A stretch of DNA of 64,000 nt from Bacteroidota bacterium (lineage in GTDB: Bacteria; Bacteroidota; Bacteroidia; J057; JAJTIE01): positions 1 through 64,000 of the forward strand of contig JAJTIE010000025.1 of NCBI GenBank assembly GCA_021300195.1. Direction: 5' to 3'. This document shows, piece after piece, positions 40,452 through 51,800 of the stretch (its first letter is position 1; the number at the start of each line of letters is the position of its first letter). The notes below the pieces were generated by a model. That model was not told the DNA's origin. It ran no database searches and saw only the letters and a program-made list of their open reading frames with translations. The translations under genes and the position numbers were made by a program.

Positions 40452-43400
40452 CTAGCGTATGATGGCCACCGTACCCTGGTCTTCTATCTCGGTGCCATAC
40501 AGGTCCGTGGCGCGCACGATCCAGAAGTAGCTGTTGGTGGGGGCATCGGCTCCATTGATGGTGCCATCCCAGCCTTCGTCCGCACGGGTGGTGCTGAACA
40601 CCTGCTTGCCATAGCGGTCGTAAATCAGCAGCTCGAAGCGCCGCAGGTTGGAGGTAGTAACCCGTAGCAGGTCGTTCACACCATCTCCATTGGGTGTAAA
40701 CACCTCGGGTATGGTGAAATAGGCCTCCTCCGAAACCACCACATTCTGTAGGCAGTAGGTCTCGTCGCAAAAGCCCACATCCACGGTCAGGCAGATCGTG
40801 TAGGTTCCGGGGCGCGTATAGCGGTGGGCGATCTGATCTGTACAGCCCCTTAGCACCGTACCGTCGCCCATATCCCACAGGCAGTTCTCCGCCGTAGCAC
40901 CATTCAGGCGGGTAGTGTTCTGTAGGATGACATCCGCCGCCGGCAGGTTTAGCACCTGGCCGGGCAGCTGTGGCCGTGTGCTGAAGCCCGGCTCGGGGCC
41001 CGCTTCCACCTGCACCAGCACGTCGTCGCTACAGGCCGTAGCAGACGGAGCCGTTAGGGTGGCCACAAACCCAAGGGGTGGCGTGGCAGAAGAAAGGTCG
41101 AAGATGCCCTTGACCGGATCCAGTACCGCTATAGCGGGGTTGCTGCTGCTCCATACACCGATTCCAAAAGGTTCGGCTATCTGGAAAGTGCGGCGGGTGG
41201 CGGATACACAGGCAATGGTATCTCGCCCTGCATCCAGTGGCCCGAAGAATAGCCGCACCGTATCCTGGCACCCAAAGGTAGCCTCGGTAAATACGGCAAT
41301 AAAGATGCCGGGTGCATCGGCCACAAAGGCGCTGCCTGTTAGGTTACTCACCGGGTTGCCCGCCGGGTCAAATGCGGCCCAGGTGCCACTAACCGGGCTG
41401 CCCCCCAGTGTGGGCGCAGGGCTAGCCAGGTCTACCAGGTCGGCCACAGGCTCGCCGGGATTCGTGCACAGGGCATAGTCTGGCCGCACCAACAGCCTGG
41501 GGCCCTCGGCTATGAAGAAGTCCAGCGTCTCATCAAAGCCTGCCTGATCCCGTACGCGCACACGATAGGCACCACTGGGCAGGTTCAGCGCTACCTGGAA
41601 GGTATCTGCCGTAGAGGCCTGCTGCACGACAGTACCGCTGGGCAGGCGCGTCCAGGTGAAGTTGAGGGTACCGGTTACCTTGCTGCGCTCTACGCGTACG
41701 GTGGCCGCCCCATCGTTTCGGCGGCAGCTCTCCGGCACCAGGTTATCCAGAATCAGGTCGCCCCGGCTGATCTCAAAGTTCGATAGGGTCTGGCAGCCGT
41801 CGGCATCCGTCAGTCGCAGGCTATAGGTGCCGGGGGGTAGGCCCTCAAAAGCCGGATAGGGCTCGGAGGCGGGACCTACGGACAGGGGACCAAACCCCGG
41901 ATTGGAAACCCCCGAAAGGGTGAGGGTACTTGGGTCGCTCTGTCCACTGGCATCCAGTATCTGGATGCGGCCATTGGCCAGGCCGGTACTGGGCTGCACA
42001 TCCGTGATGAGCAAGGTAATGGGTGCCGGATTGGGCAGGCTAAGCACCACGCTGTCTCGGCAGCCGGTAGCATCGGTTACATACACCTTGTAGCTACCCG
42101 CCGGCAGGCCGGTGCGGGCGGCCGTAGTGGCGCCGTTGTCGGCCCACAGGAAGCTGAAGCCGCCACTCCCCCCACTGGCCGACACTGCCAGTGCCCCAGA
42201 TGCATCGCCCGGGCAGATGGGCAGGGTGGTCTGCTTATCCAGCACAAAGGCGGGTGGATTGGCGAGCGTAACCTCTATACTGTCTGAACAGCCCCGGCTG
42301 TCCGTTACGCGAACCCGATAGGTGCCAGCAGCCAGGCCCGGCTGGGTGGCAGCAGTGCCTACCAGTGTGGTGGTGCTACCCAGTGCAAACCAGCGGTAGG
42401 TATAGCCCCCCGTACCCGGTATGCCTCCTGAGGCCAGTACAGAGAGGCTTCCATCGGCTCCATCGTGGCAGCTGATGGGGTCTTGTGTAAGCTGTAGTTG
42501 GAGCGGATTTGGCTGGAAAATCTGGAAGGCTACGCTATCCCGGCAACCATTGTCATCGGTAACGATGACACGATAGATTGCTGTAGGCAGGTTTGCAACC
42601 GTGTCCGTACCCAGCACGGTAAAGGCGGGGTTAGACAGGTTTTTCCATAGATAGGCATAGGGAGGCGTTCCACCACTGGCATCTACCCCTGCTGCGCCGG
42701 TATTACCACCACTACAGCTCACGTTAGATACCTGGACGCTTAGGCTCAGCTGGGCAGGTTCGCCTACGGTTACGTTTACCGAGTCTTTACAGCTATTTTG
42801 GTCTCGAACCACTACTTTGTATATACCCGCCGTCAGGTTGTTTACACTGGCAGTAGTGTAGCCCCCGGGGCTCCAGCGGTAAGTATAGGGGCCTGTACCA
42901 CCAGAGGGGGTTACCACCACGCTACCGCTGTTATCTGAAAAACAATCGTTGTTGTCTACAAAACTGACGCTAATGGCCAGATCAGCTGGCTGGGTAACCT
43001 GTGCACTGGTACTGGTGTTACAGCCCTTTTGATCCGTTACCGTAAGGATATAGGTGCCCGCTGCCAGGCCCGTCAGGCTGGGCGTGGTACGCACGCCTAC
43101 GTACTGGGCACTCACCCAGCTGTAGCTATAGGGGGGGGTGCCACCACTTACAGTCGCACTCAGGCTGCCATCCAGAGCTGAGTGGCAGTCCAGGGCATCA
43201 TTGGCCACTGCCAGGGTGATGGCAGTGGGGGCCGTAATGGTGATACCAGTTAGGGTAACGGCAGGGGCTGGCCCGGCATCATTTACCACAACAGCATAGG
43301 TAGTAGTGGTGCTGAGGCCCCCTGCGTAGCTACTGGTACTCACATTGGGCGTCCACACAAAGCTGTAGGGGGGTAGGCCGCCAGTTACATTGATGCTCGC

Positions 43401-46400
43401 TGCCCCGTCTGTGGCACCACTACAGCTGGCATCGGCCGTAAAGGCTGTGGCTACAATGGCACCACCAGTGGTCTCTGTTACCTGGATATTCGCATTGGCG
43501 GTGCAGCCGTTGGCATCGGTTACCCGTACGGTGTAGGTACCCTGGCCTAGGCCCGTGATGGTAACGGGGTCGTTGTTGTCTCCGGTACCATCGTTGCTCC
43601 AGTCGTAGGTGTAGGGGGCCTGGCCGCCCTCCACCAGCACACTGGCCATACCATTGGTACCCCCGGCAGCCGTGGCACTGGTCTGGGTAGTCTGTAGGCT
43701 GATGGGGCCAGGCATGGTCACAATGGTCTGCCGACTGGTGCTACAGCCGTTGGCATCGGTGGCCGTAACGGTATAGGTGCCGACGGGCAGATTCTGAAAA
43801 ATACTGTCTTGCAAAACCGTGCCGGCGGTAGGACTGATGGCATAGGTATAGGGGCTGGCACCACCCAGAGGTACGCCGCCACTTGCCCGAACGGTGATTC
43901 GTCCATCGTTTCCTCCGTTACAGCTCACGTTGTTCTGCTGGATATTCACCAGTAGGGCCGGGCTCTGGAGTACGGTGATAAAGGCCGAGTCTTTACACCC
44001 CAGTGGATCGCGCACCACCACCTTATAGGTGCCCGCTGCCAGATTGTTTCGGTCCTGGGTAGTTTGTCCACCCGGTGTCCACAGGTAGGTATAGCCCCCG
44101 GCATTGCCCCCCGCTGGGGTAATGTTGATGGCGCCATTTGTGCCACCCTGGCAAGAAACTGGGGTAATGGTGCGGGCAATGGTGATGGGGCTTGGCTGGC
44201 TAAGGCTGGTGGTGCTACTGGCCGTACAGCCATTGGCATCCGTTACGGTAATGGTATAGGTGCCCGCAGGCAGGTTATTTGCCGTAGCAGTGGTGTATAC
44301 CACGGGAGAACCGGCTCGCTGCCAGAGGTAGCTATAGGCGGGTCCGGTGGTATTGGGGGTACCCCCGCTAGCAGTAACAGAGAGCACACCATCCTGGCTG
44401 CCATTGCAGGTCAGGTTCGTGCTGCTAATGTTGGTGATCGAAACTGCCGCAGCAGGCTGGGTAATGGTAGCGGAAGCAAGCCCGGTGCAGCCAAGGGCAT
44501 CGGTAACCGTGGCGGTGTAGGTGCCCGGCTGTAGGGCCGAGAGGGTCTGGCTTGTGCTGGAAAAGCTACCAGGCCCACTCCAGCTATAGGTATAGGGCGG
44601 GGTACCCCCATTGGGGTTTACGCTGGCCGTACCATTGGCCAGGCCAAAGCAACTCACATTTGTGCGGGCGGCAGTTGGGCTCAGGGCTGGGTTCTGGCTC
44701 AGCACAAACGTAACCGATTTTATTGTGCCCGCATCATCTGTTACCGCTACCGTGTAGGTGCCTGCGTCCAGGCCCGTTGCGCGTTCCGTATCTGCCGTGG
44801 GGTTGGTGGTAGCAAAGCCACTTGGCAGCGGGCCCGGCACCTTGCTCCAGGCAAAGGTGTAGGGGGCTGCACCGCCAGCGGCCGTTGCCAAGGCCTCTCC
44901 GCTGGCGTCTCCTGGGCACAGGGTACCACTAGTGGCAACCGTCAGGCGCAATACGTCCGGGTCTAACAGCTCTACCACCAGGACGCGCTCGCAGCCACTG
45001 GCATCGCGCACGATGGCGCGATAGAAACCAGCAGGCCGATTTGTCAGGCTAGCACTGGTACCGGCAATGGGGGTGCCGGACAGGGTCTCCCAGCGGTAGG
45101 TGTAGGGCGGGGTGCCCCCGGCTGGCTCTTGGGTAATACTACCATCGGAGGCGCCGGGCACGCTAGGGTTCACCTGCGAGCTACTGAGGGTTAGTGTAGC
45201 AGGCTGGGTGATGCTGAAGTCGCGCTGGGCCCTGCAGCCGTTCGCATCCGTTACCTCTACGCGATAGGAGCCCACACCGAGGCTGCCCAGGGTATTGGAC
45301 GGGCCATTCTGCAGGGTGGCATTGCTCGGCTGGCGGGTAAAGCGGTAGGTATAGCCACCAGCACCGCCCGTAGCGTTCAGGGTGAAGCTGCCACTGTTGT
45401 CTCCGTTACAGCCCACATTGGTCTGGCTAAAGGTATTGACACTGATGGCGGTGGGCCCACTAATAGTTACGTTCCGGGTTTGCACACAGTTTTCGCCGTC
45501 GCGCACTGTTACCGTATAGTTTCCGGCGGGCTTACCACTTACGCTGGCAGTGGCCTCATTACCCGGGGTCCACAGGTAGGTGTAACCTCCGTTGCCTCCG
45601 CTGGCCGTCACACTAGCGGCCCCATCGCTCAGGCCGAAACAGCTGGTGGGCGTGGTACTATTCAGGCTGATGGCAAGGGGCGTGGCAGGCTGGGTTATCA
45701 CCACGTCTACTGAATCCTTACAGCCGTTCTGGTCGGTCACCACGGCGCGGTAGGTACCTGCGGCCAGGCCGGTAGCCGTGCGGCCAAACTGGCCAATGAG
45801 GGTTCCTGCAGGCACACGCTTCCAGAGGAAGGTGTAGTCGGATCCCGAACTTAGGGTGCCGCCGGTAGCATCCACACTGGCTGTTCCGTTATTGCCACCA
45901 AAGCAACGAACAGGTGCGGAATTGGTGATTATGGCATCAAGAGGTGCCGGATCCAGAAGGGTAACGACCACGGAGTCTCGTACGCCGGGGACACTGCTAT
46001 CCAGCACAACTGCCTTGTATTGACCGGGGGGCAGGTTGGCCTGCTGGTTCAGGTTCAGCCCATCGGGGAGGGGTATGGGCCCTGTCCAGGTATAGGTATA
46101 GGGCGCAGTACCAGCAGCGGGGGTGATGCTGATCTGGCCATTGGCATCGCCGTGGCAGGCGGGCTGGGTAACTAGGCTGTTCAGGCGCAGGTCGCCCACG
46201 GCCGGTTCCAGGATCACGTAGGTCGTACTATCTCGGCAGCCCCGGCTATCGATGCTGTAAACCTTGTAGGTGCCACTGCAGAGACCGGAGATGCCCGGAG
46301 CAGCCAGTAGCGTGCCATTGGGACGCCGCCACTCGAAGGTATAGGGCGGAAACGGGCTCTGACCCGTAGCGGTAGCGGTAGCCGTACCATCGCAGCCTCC

Positions 46401-48470
46401 GGGGGCTGTTACATCCGTCTTGGTTACGTTGATGCTGGCATCGGCCACACGCACCCGCACGGTATCGGCGCTGGAGCAGCCCACTGCATCAAAGGCCCGC
46501 ATAATGTAGCGCGTGGAGCTGAAGGGGTAGGCTGTGGCTATGCTGCTACCCGTGCCTGTAGCAGGGTTTAGGGTAGGTGCACCAAAGCTTACTGACCCGC
46601 CGTTGTCCGCCTCCCACACGATGTCTACAATCTCATTGACCGAAGAGCTTACATTGAAGGTAATCGACCAGTCCAATAACGACGCAGGTGTAGCTACATT
46701 ATCATCTTTCACAATCAGGTTCCAGGTGCCGGTAGCCTCGGAGCCGAGTATGCCTGCCCACAGGCCCGTGGAGCTGAGCGTGGGATTGTCTACCCGGAAT
46801 GTGCCGGTTACCACCTGTGGGGGCGTGGCAGGTGGGGGGTTATTGGGCCAGGCAGAGGCACCCGGGCGGATGCATACACCAGACAAGAAAGTGCTGTTTA
46901 GGGCTCCCCGGCGGTTGATCAGCGTATCGATGCCGCCGGCGGGGTTTTGTAGCAGAACAACCAGATCTCGGCTGCGGAGCGTGGCAATGTTCAAGCACAC
47001 CTCCTTTACCGTGCTGGCCGTTACTGTGTTGGGTAGCACCTGGGTTACGGCTATTGGGAAATAGGTGTCGGTGCCAGCCACTGGGCCTCCCTCAAAGTTG
47101 CCAAAAGTGAGTTCGCCGGTGGTGGTGGAGGGCAGCGCCTGCACGGTGCCAGTCATATTCACCTGCCCGCCAGCGCATACGGCTATATCATAGGGCAGGG
47201 CTGGGGTACTGGGGCTGGTGGCAACGGTGGGGCCAGGGGTAATAGTTACATTCTGGCGGGCCATGCTGGTTACGCCGGTGTTCAGGTCCGTCAGGGTTAG
47301 TACCACCTCATAGGTACCTGCTACTTCGTACTGATGCTGGGGATTGGGCTGGTAGCTGGTACTGCCATCGCCAAAATCCCAGCTATAGGCAAAATGACAA
47401 GCATCATTAAAGTTGGTAAAGCGCACCGCATTGCCATCGCATTCCAGCGAGCTGGCAAAACGGGGCTTGGGCATCCCGATCAATAAGCCGGGCTGGCTGG
47501 TGATACCCGAAAAGGTTACAATCAAGCCCGTGTTGCTGGCTTTTCGATCAATCATTAGCCCATAGGTTTGTCCTGCGGTAATGCTTAGGCCATCGGGGCA
47601 GTTCAGGCTGGCACCTGTACAGGTGTTGGTCCCGCAGATGGAGGGCGGGCAATTCCACCCTACCGTTCCGCCATTGGTGGTAGCGGTATTTGAGTTGCAC
47701 CCCTGCGGCAAGGCCAGAGGACTACCTTGGCAGCCTTGGGTAACGTCGTATACAGCATAGTCGATGTTTACAGGGGTATTGGGGGTAACGGTGAAGGCGA
47801 GCCGCCCCCCAGAAACTGCGTAAAATTTGAGCCAAAGCGTATTTTCCTCGTCCACGGTACACTGCGTAGGCTCTACGCGGGTGCCGGCGCCCAGGCTTCC
47901 GGACGGGATAACCAGTGCATTGGTATTGGTAACATAGAAGGCGGAACCACAGTCTTGTCCGGGCGTGCTACAGGGGGTGGGCACCACCTGGCGCTCTATA
48001 CACACGGCAAAGTTGCCGCTACCCCCGTCGCTATCCACCACCAGGTAGTAGGTCTGCCCGGCAGTAAGGCCCGTGACCAACAGGCTATTCTTACGCTCAT
48101 TTTCTATCGCAAACACATCCTTCTGGCAACCCACCAGGGCCAGGGTGCCGCAGCTGCCGCTATACACCGCAATCTTGGTATCGATAACGGTTTGGGCAAA
48201 GTTGGTACTTACCCGGACAGCCGGACCGGGAGCCACAAAGGTAAACCAGACCGAATTGTTAAAACCACTGCCCCAGCACAGGGGCGGGATGGGATCGGAA
48301 ACAGAAGTAGACAGTGCATTGGAGTACACATTGGCTTCGCACAGGCCACTACCTACGGAAAGAGAAATAGCATTCGCACAATCGTCATTTGCCGGCTGGG
48401 CCCACAGCCCCGCCGCACACATGATAACCAAGCCAAGAGACAAGCAAGTTCGCCACAGCAGAGATCGCAT
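40452..48470 (-). CDS. Giant SprB-repeat surface protein with a T9SS type B C-terminal domain, 2672 aa
   Basis: Likely a secreted or surface adhesin of the SprB class, which in gliding Bacteroidota is moved along the cell surface. A signal peptide (LGLVIMCAAGLWA) precedes Gln. Two Cys-containing beta domains run to about 330. A PKD domain lies near 345-430 (YSWDFGDGSTSYQPNPQHQY) and a P/proprotein-convertase-like domain near 460-620. About twenty SprB repeats of 70-90 residues run to about 2270; each starts around 'SC-G--DG--SV---GG-PPYTY-W' and ends 'GTY-V-VTD-NGC'. A second PKD is near 2500-2580. The end (YFTIPEVFTPNGDGVNDLLR onward) is the gliding-motility-associated type B sorting domain. 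It is larger than most such proteins and appears intact. Confidence 0.93.
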   Translation of the reverse strand: MRSLLWRTCLSLGLVIMCAAGLWAQPANDDCANAISLSVGSGLCEANVYSNALSTSVSDPIPPLCWGSGFNNSVWFTFVAPGPAVRVSTNFAQTVIDTKIAVYSGSCGTLALVGCQKDVFAIENERKNSLLVTGLTAGQTYYLVVDSDGGSGNFAVCIERQVVPTPCSTPGQDCGSAFYVTNTNALVIPSGSLGAGTRVEPTQCTVDEENTLWLKFYAVSGGRLAFTVTPNTPVNIDYAVYDVTQGCQGSPLALPQGCNSNTATTNGGTVGWNCPPSICGTNTCTGASLNCPDGLSITAGQTYGLMIDRKASNTGLIVTFSGITSQPGLLIGMPKPRFASSLECDGNAVRFTNFNDACHFAYSWDFGDGSTSYQPNPQHQYEVAGTYEVVLTLTDLNTGVTSMARQNVTITPGPTVATSPSTPALPYDIAVCAGGQVNMTGTVQALPSTTTGELTFGNFEGGPVAGTDTYFPIAVTQVLPNTVTASTVKEVCLNIATLRSRDLVVLLQNPAGGIDTLINRRGALNSTFLSGVCIRPGASAWPNNPPPATPPQVVTGTFRVDNPTLSSTGLWAGILGSEATGTWNLIVKDDNVATPASLLDWSITFNVSSSVNEIVDIVWEADNGGSVSFGAPTLNPATGTGSSIATAYPFSSTRYIMRAFDAVGCSSADTVRVRVADASINVTKTDVTAPGGCDGTATATATGQSPFPPYTFEWRRPNGTLLAAPGISGLCSGTYKVYSIDSRGCRDSTTYVILEPAVGDLRLNSLVTQPACHGDANGQISITPAAGTAPYTYTWTGPIPLPDGLNLNQQANLPPGQYKAVVLDSSVPGVRDSVVVTLLDPAPLDAIITNSAPVRCFGGNNGTASVDATGGTLSSGSDYTFLWKRVPAGTLIGQFGRTATGLAAGTYRAVVTDQNGCKDSVDVVITQPATPLAISLNSTTPTSCFGLSDGAASVTASGGNGGYTYLWTPGNEATASVSGKPAGNYTVTVRDGENCVQTRNVTISGPTAISVNTFSQTNVGCNGDNSGSFTLNATGGAGGYTYRFTRQPSNATLQNGPSNTLGSLGVGSYRVEVTDANGCRAQRDFSITQPATLTLSSSQVNPSVPGASDGSITQEPAGGTPPYTYRWETLSGTPIAGTSASLTNRPAGFYRAIVRDASGCERVLVVELLDPDVLRLTVATSGTLCPGDASGEALATAAGGAAPYTFAWSKVPGPLPSGFATTNPTADTERATGLDAGTYTVAVTDDAGTIKSVTFVLSQNPALSPTAARTNVSCFGLANGTASVNPNGGTPPYTYSWSGPGSFSSTSQTLSALQPGTYTATVTDALGCTGLASATITQPAAAVSITNISSTNLTCNGSQDGVLSVTASGGTPNTTGPAYSYLWQRAGSPVVYTTATANNLPAGTYTITVTDANGCTASSTTSLSQPSPITIARTITPVSCQGGTNGAINITPAGGNAGGYTYLWTPGGQTTQDRNNLAAGTYKVVVRDPLGCKDSAFITVLQSPALLVNIQQNNVSCNGGNDGRITVRASGGVPLGGASPYTYAISPTAGTVLQDSIFQNLPVGTYTVTATDANGCSTSRQTIVTMPGPISLQTTQTSATAAGGTNGMASVLVEGGQAPYTYDWSNDGTGDNNDPVTITGLGQGTYTVRVTDANGCTANANIQVTETTGGAIVATAFTADASCSGATDGAASINVTGGLPPYSFVWTPNVSTSSYAGGLSTTTTYAVVVNDAGPAPAVTLTGITITAPTAITLAVANDALDCHSALDGSLSATVSGGTPPYSYSWVSAQYVGVRTTPSLTGLAAGTYILTVTDQKGCNTSTSAQVTQPADLAISVSFVDNNDCFSDNSGSVVVTPSGGTGPYTYRWSPGGYTTASVNNLTAGIYKVVVRDQNSCKDSVNVTVGEPAQLSLSVQVSNVSCSGGNTGAAGVDASGGTPPYAYLWKNLSNPAFTVLGTDTVANLPTAIYRVIVTDDNGCRDSVAFQIFQPNPLQLQLTQDPISCHDGADGSLSVLASGGIPGTGGYTYRWFALGSTTTLVGTAATQPGLAAGTYRVRVTDSRGCSDSIEVTLANPPAFVLDKQTTLPICPGDASGALAVSASGGSGGFSFLWADNGATTAARTGLPAGSYKVYVTDATGCRDSVVLSLPNPAPITLLITDVQPSTGLANGRIQILDASGQSDPSTLTLSGVSNPGFGPLSVGPASEPYPAFEGLPPGTYSLRLTDADGCQTLSNFEISRGDLILDNLVPESCRRNDGAATVRVERSKVTGTLNFTWTRLPSGTVVQQASTADTFQVALNLPSGAYRVRVRDQAGFDETLDFFIAEGPRLLVRPDYALCTNPGEPVADLVDLASPAPTLGGSPVSGTWAAFDPAGNPVSNLTGSAFVADAPGIFIAVFTEATFGCQDTVRLFFGPLDAGRDTIACVSATRRTFQIAEPFGIGVWSSSNPAIAVLDPVKGIFDLSSATPPLGFVATLTAPSATACSDDVLVQVEAGPEPGFSTRPQLPGQVLNLPAADVILQNTTRLNGATAENCLWDMGDGTVLRGCTDQIAHRYTRPGTYTICLTVDVGFCDETYCLQNVVVSEEAYFTIPEVFTPNGDGVNDLLRVTTSNLRRFELLIYDRYGKQVFSTTRADEGWDGTINGADAPTNSYFWIVRATDLYGTEIEDQGTVAIIR

Positions 48471-48882
48471 AAGAGTTACTCAATAAAAATATCCTGGTTT
48501 TTTGCAATAGTTGAACAAAAGTAGAAAAAACTAATCTTATGTAAATACGGTAGGCCAATATAAAAGGATTTCCATTCTATACACCATCTGGCGAACAAAT
48601 GCCAGGATAGATAAAATAGGTACACCTGCAGATTTACCTAGGCATTTTTGCCCAATATAACCAAACCAATACGATCATTTTTTTACAGGAATGACCCATT
48701 TTTATTTTAAAAAAGACCTAACAAATATATCTGTGTCTTTTTTTTAAATAATTGATTATTAATTACTTAATAAAAAACAAATGCCTGGTAGCAGCAGCCT
48801 AGGTAGGCAGAGAACGGACAAACTTTCCGAAATGTGAGGCGTACACGCCACAGAACACCCTCACACAACAAAACAAGCGTTT
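48471..48882. other. 412-base AT-rich intergenic region between two giant divergent genes
   Basis: Clearly richer in A and T than the rest of the window, with runs of T and A around 48680-48780. It contains the promoter of the SprB-repeat gene (48516-48545). A 9-base inverted repeat, TACCTAGGC (48635-48643) and GCCTAGGTA (48797-48805), brackets the most AT-rich part. No convincing -7 box was found for the plus-strand gene at 48883, no gene-like frame and no RNA motif. Confidence 0.6.
48516..48545 (-). promoter_or_regulatory. Candidate promoter of the giant SprB-repeat gene
   Basis: On the minus strand, TACTTTTG (48523-48516) matches TAnnTTTG exactly. TTT (48545-48543) lies 19 bases upstream in place of TTG. 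Predicted +1 is near 48512, giving a leader of about 41 bases. Confidence 0.6.
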
Positions 48883-51800
48883 ATGGGCCCTTTTCTACTA
48901 CCTAGCCGGGTATTCTGCGTTGCTTTGCTTGCCATACTCTTGGCAAAACCCGGCACAGCGGCCACCTTCTTCTGGATGGGTACGGTCAATAGCAGCTGGG
49001 ATGAGCCAAACAACTGGTCTCCCGTCGGCGTGCCAGATGGGAACCTGGGCGATGACGTGCGAATCATCGGCCCATTGGGGCCCGGCGCCCCTGCTCCGGT
49101 TGTGAATGTTACCACGGCCTCTTGCCGCCACCTGCTGATCGACTTTGTAGACCTGGAGGTGGCAATCGGCATGCAACTGGACATACAGGGCAATCTGCAG
49201 TTTGTGAATGCCACCAACATCACCCTACAGCCCAATAGCCGGCTGAAGCTACAGGGCAACCTGGACAATGCCTCGGGAAACGGCAACCTGATCTCGCAAC
49301 CTGGTAGTCGGGTTGTCCTGTATGGCACCCAGAACACGAAAATTCTGGGAGACATCACCTTCTACGACATTACCATCAGCAAAACACCCCCCTACTACGT
49401 GTTCAATGCACCGCTGTGTAGCGGAATCCCCACCTTCGTTACCATCGACAACAACCTGACCATCGACCTGGGGGTGTACCGGGTGTGCGATGCAGACAAT
49501 GGCCAAACCCAACCCGAGCTCTCAGTAAACGGAAACATCATCATCAACAACGGTGGAGGCCTAGACCTAAGTGGCCGCGAAGACTTTGCCCAAGGCTGCG
49601 CTGTGGATGCCGATGGCTATAACAGCGAAGAGATACGGGTACACTTGGGAGGGAACCTGAGCGACAACTCCAGCCCCTACGACCCCACCCCCAGCCGCGG
49701 ATTCTATATAGGCGATCTGACAATCAATAGTGCCACCCATGCAGGCGAACGGGCACTACTAGTCTTCGTAGGTGCGCGCGACCAAACCGTGCTAGGCCAG
49801 TACACCCTAACTGACGAGGGCAATGTGCCCAACCAGGGCGCAGGCATCTGGATGCCCCGAATACGGATAGACAAGAGCAACCCGGCCAAGCGTGTAGCCA
49901 TGCTTACCAACATGCGGATCTACGGTAACTCGGAGATCCGGAGCGGCGTTTTGCTAACGAATGGCAAACGCCTGCTATTTGGAGAGCGGAACGACGAAAC
50001 CCTGGATATAACCAACAGTGGCACCCTGTATGCCAATGAGAATAGCGAGATCCGCCTGCTGGGGCAAAATGCGAACGGGGTATTCCTGCGAGTATATAGC
50101 GGCGGGCACCTGAAGATGATAGGCGGCCCGGCTGAGCGGATAATCGTAACCCGAGATGCGGCTACCCCGGGCCGCTACTTCCGTACTGCGGTATACAACG
50201 GCGGGCGTATATCTGCCCGCTATGTAGACTTCAACTTCCAGGGCAGCTCAAACACGGGCTTCAATAACAATGGGCTGCTGGGCAGCACCTGCAACTGCCA
50301 GGATCCGGCCGACCCCTGCTACAGTAGCCTGGGTGGCTTCAAGGTATTCCAGGGTGCGGTGCTCGACCCCGATGGACTTGGTGCCAACTTCTCCGACTGT
50401 GCCTTCTCCGCCGGTGCAAACGCCTACACTGGCCTACTGCTGAATGTAACCGGCAACCATATATTGCAGAATGTGGTCTTCAATGGCTCCAACCAGGATG
50501 CCTCTATCCCGCACATCTTTGGCCGGCCACCTGCAGCCACCTGCGACGACTTTGTAAACCCAACGGACCAATGCCTGTGCCGGGGCACTGTGACGCCCAC
50601 AAACATCATCTCGAACAACCCGAACACCACCATTACCCTGGTGAATGGCAGTGGCATGATCGGGGGAGACATCATCGGCGAATACTTTGATGCCGGTAAC
50701 CGGGACTATGTACAGACCTACCTGAACCCGGCCTATGCCGCTAGCGCCAGCAACCAAGCCTGGGGCTACCACGAAAACAACAGCAACCGGCTGAGCTACG
50801 TCAATGACTTTGTGGTGCATACCGGACGTGGAATAGCTGTGTGGATAGGCCGATCGGCCACCAGCGACAACTGGAATGATATAGATAACTGGAGTACCAA
50901 GACCCTGCCCGGCAGCCCCATACCAGGAGTAGGGGGGGCCGACACCTTCACCGTCATCATCCCGCGGGGTGCACGCCGAAATCCGGTGGTGAATGTACCG
51001 GTCAGCCTCCGAGGCTCTATCCACAATAACCTCACCACCTGGGTTATCCCTACTGTGTATCTAAACAATAGCCTGGGCATTTACCCCGCCACCACTACCT
51101 ACACCCAGTCTACCACAAACAAGATATTGACGGTAAATGCCGGCATGCGCCTCTCATTCGAGGGAGACCTCTTTAACTATGCCAGCAGCACGCTAACGAT
51201 GACGGGCGCAAGCGAGCTGTACGTAGGGGGCAGTTACTTCAACCACTCTGCCAACGCACAGTTTAACCGGGCCAATAGCACGGTGTACTTCAACGGGGCC
51301 GGCCCGCAGCAGGTACGCACGGGAGATGATGAGTTTTGGAATGTAACCATCATCAAGCCCTCCTCCACCGTGTACATCCAGAATAATAGCCTGACTATCC
51401 GGAACAACTTCCTGCACCAGAGTGGTGCCATGGAGCTCTTTACCGGCCAGCAGCTGCGGGTGCACGGAAACTTTACGATGAATGGCGGCCGCCAGATATG
51501 GAACTTCTCCCCGCTCTTCTTCCGGGGCAACTTTGTCATCAACGACGGGGAACTGATGCCGCAGGGCAGCTCCGTGCAGTTTGAACACACCGTGGCAGGT
51601 ACCTATCGCTTCAAGACGAATAACCAGGCCTTTAACTACCTCCGCATAGGGGGGGTAGCAGGCTGTGTGTTTACCCTGGAGGACAACCTGACTATCCTGA
51701 GCTCGCACAAGGGCGTAGCGCCGGCCTTCATAGGCACCACCTACAACCACGCCTGGCTGGCAGCCGGAAACACCCTGAACCTGAATGGAAACCAGATGCG

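Noticed and set aside
40452-48470. Repeated sequence that could be mistaken for a CRISPR array or satellite
   Set aside because: The repeats are protein-level SprB modules of 210-270 bases with diverged DNA. There are no short identical repeats with unique spacers.
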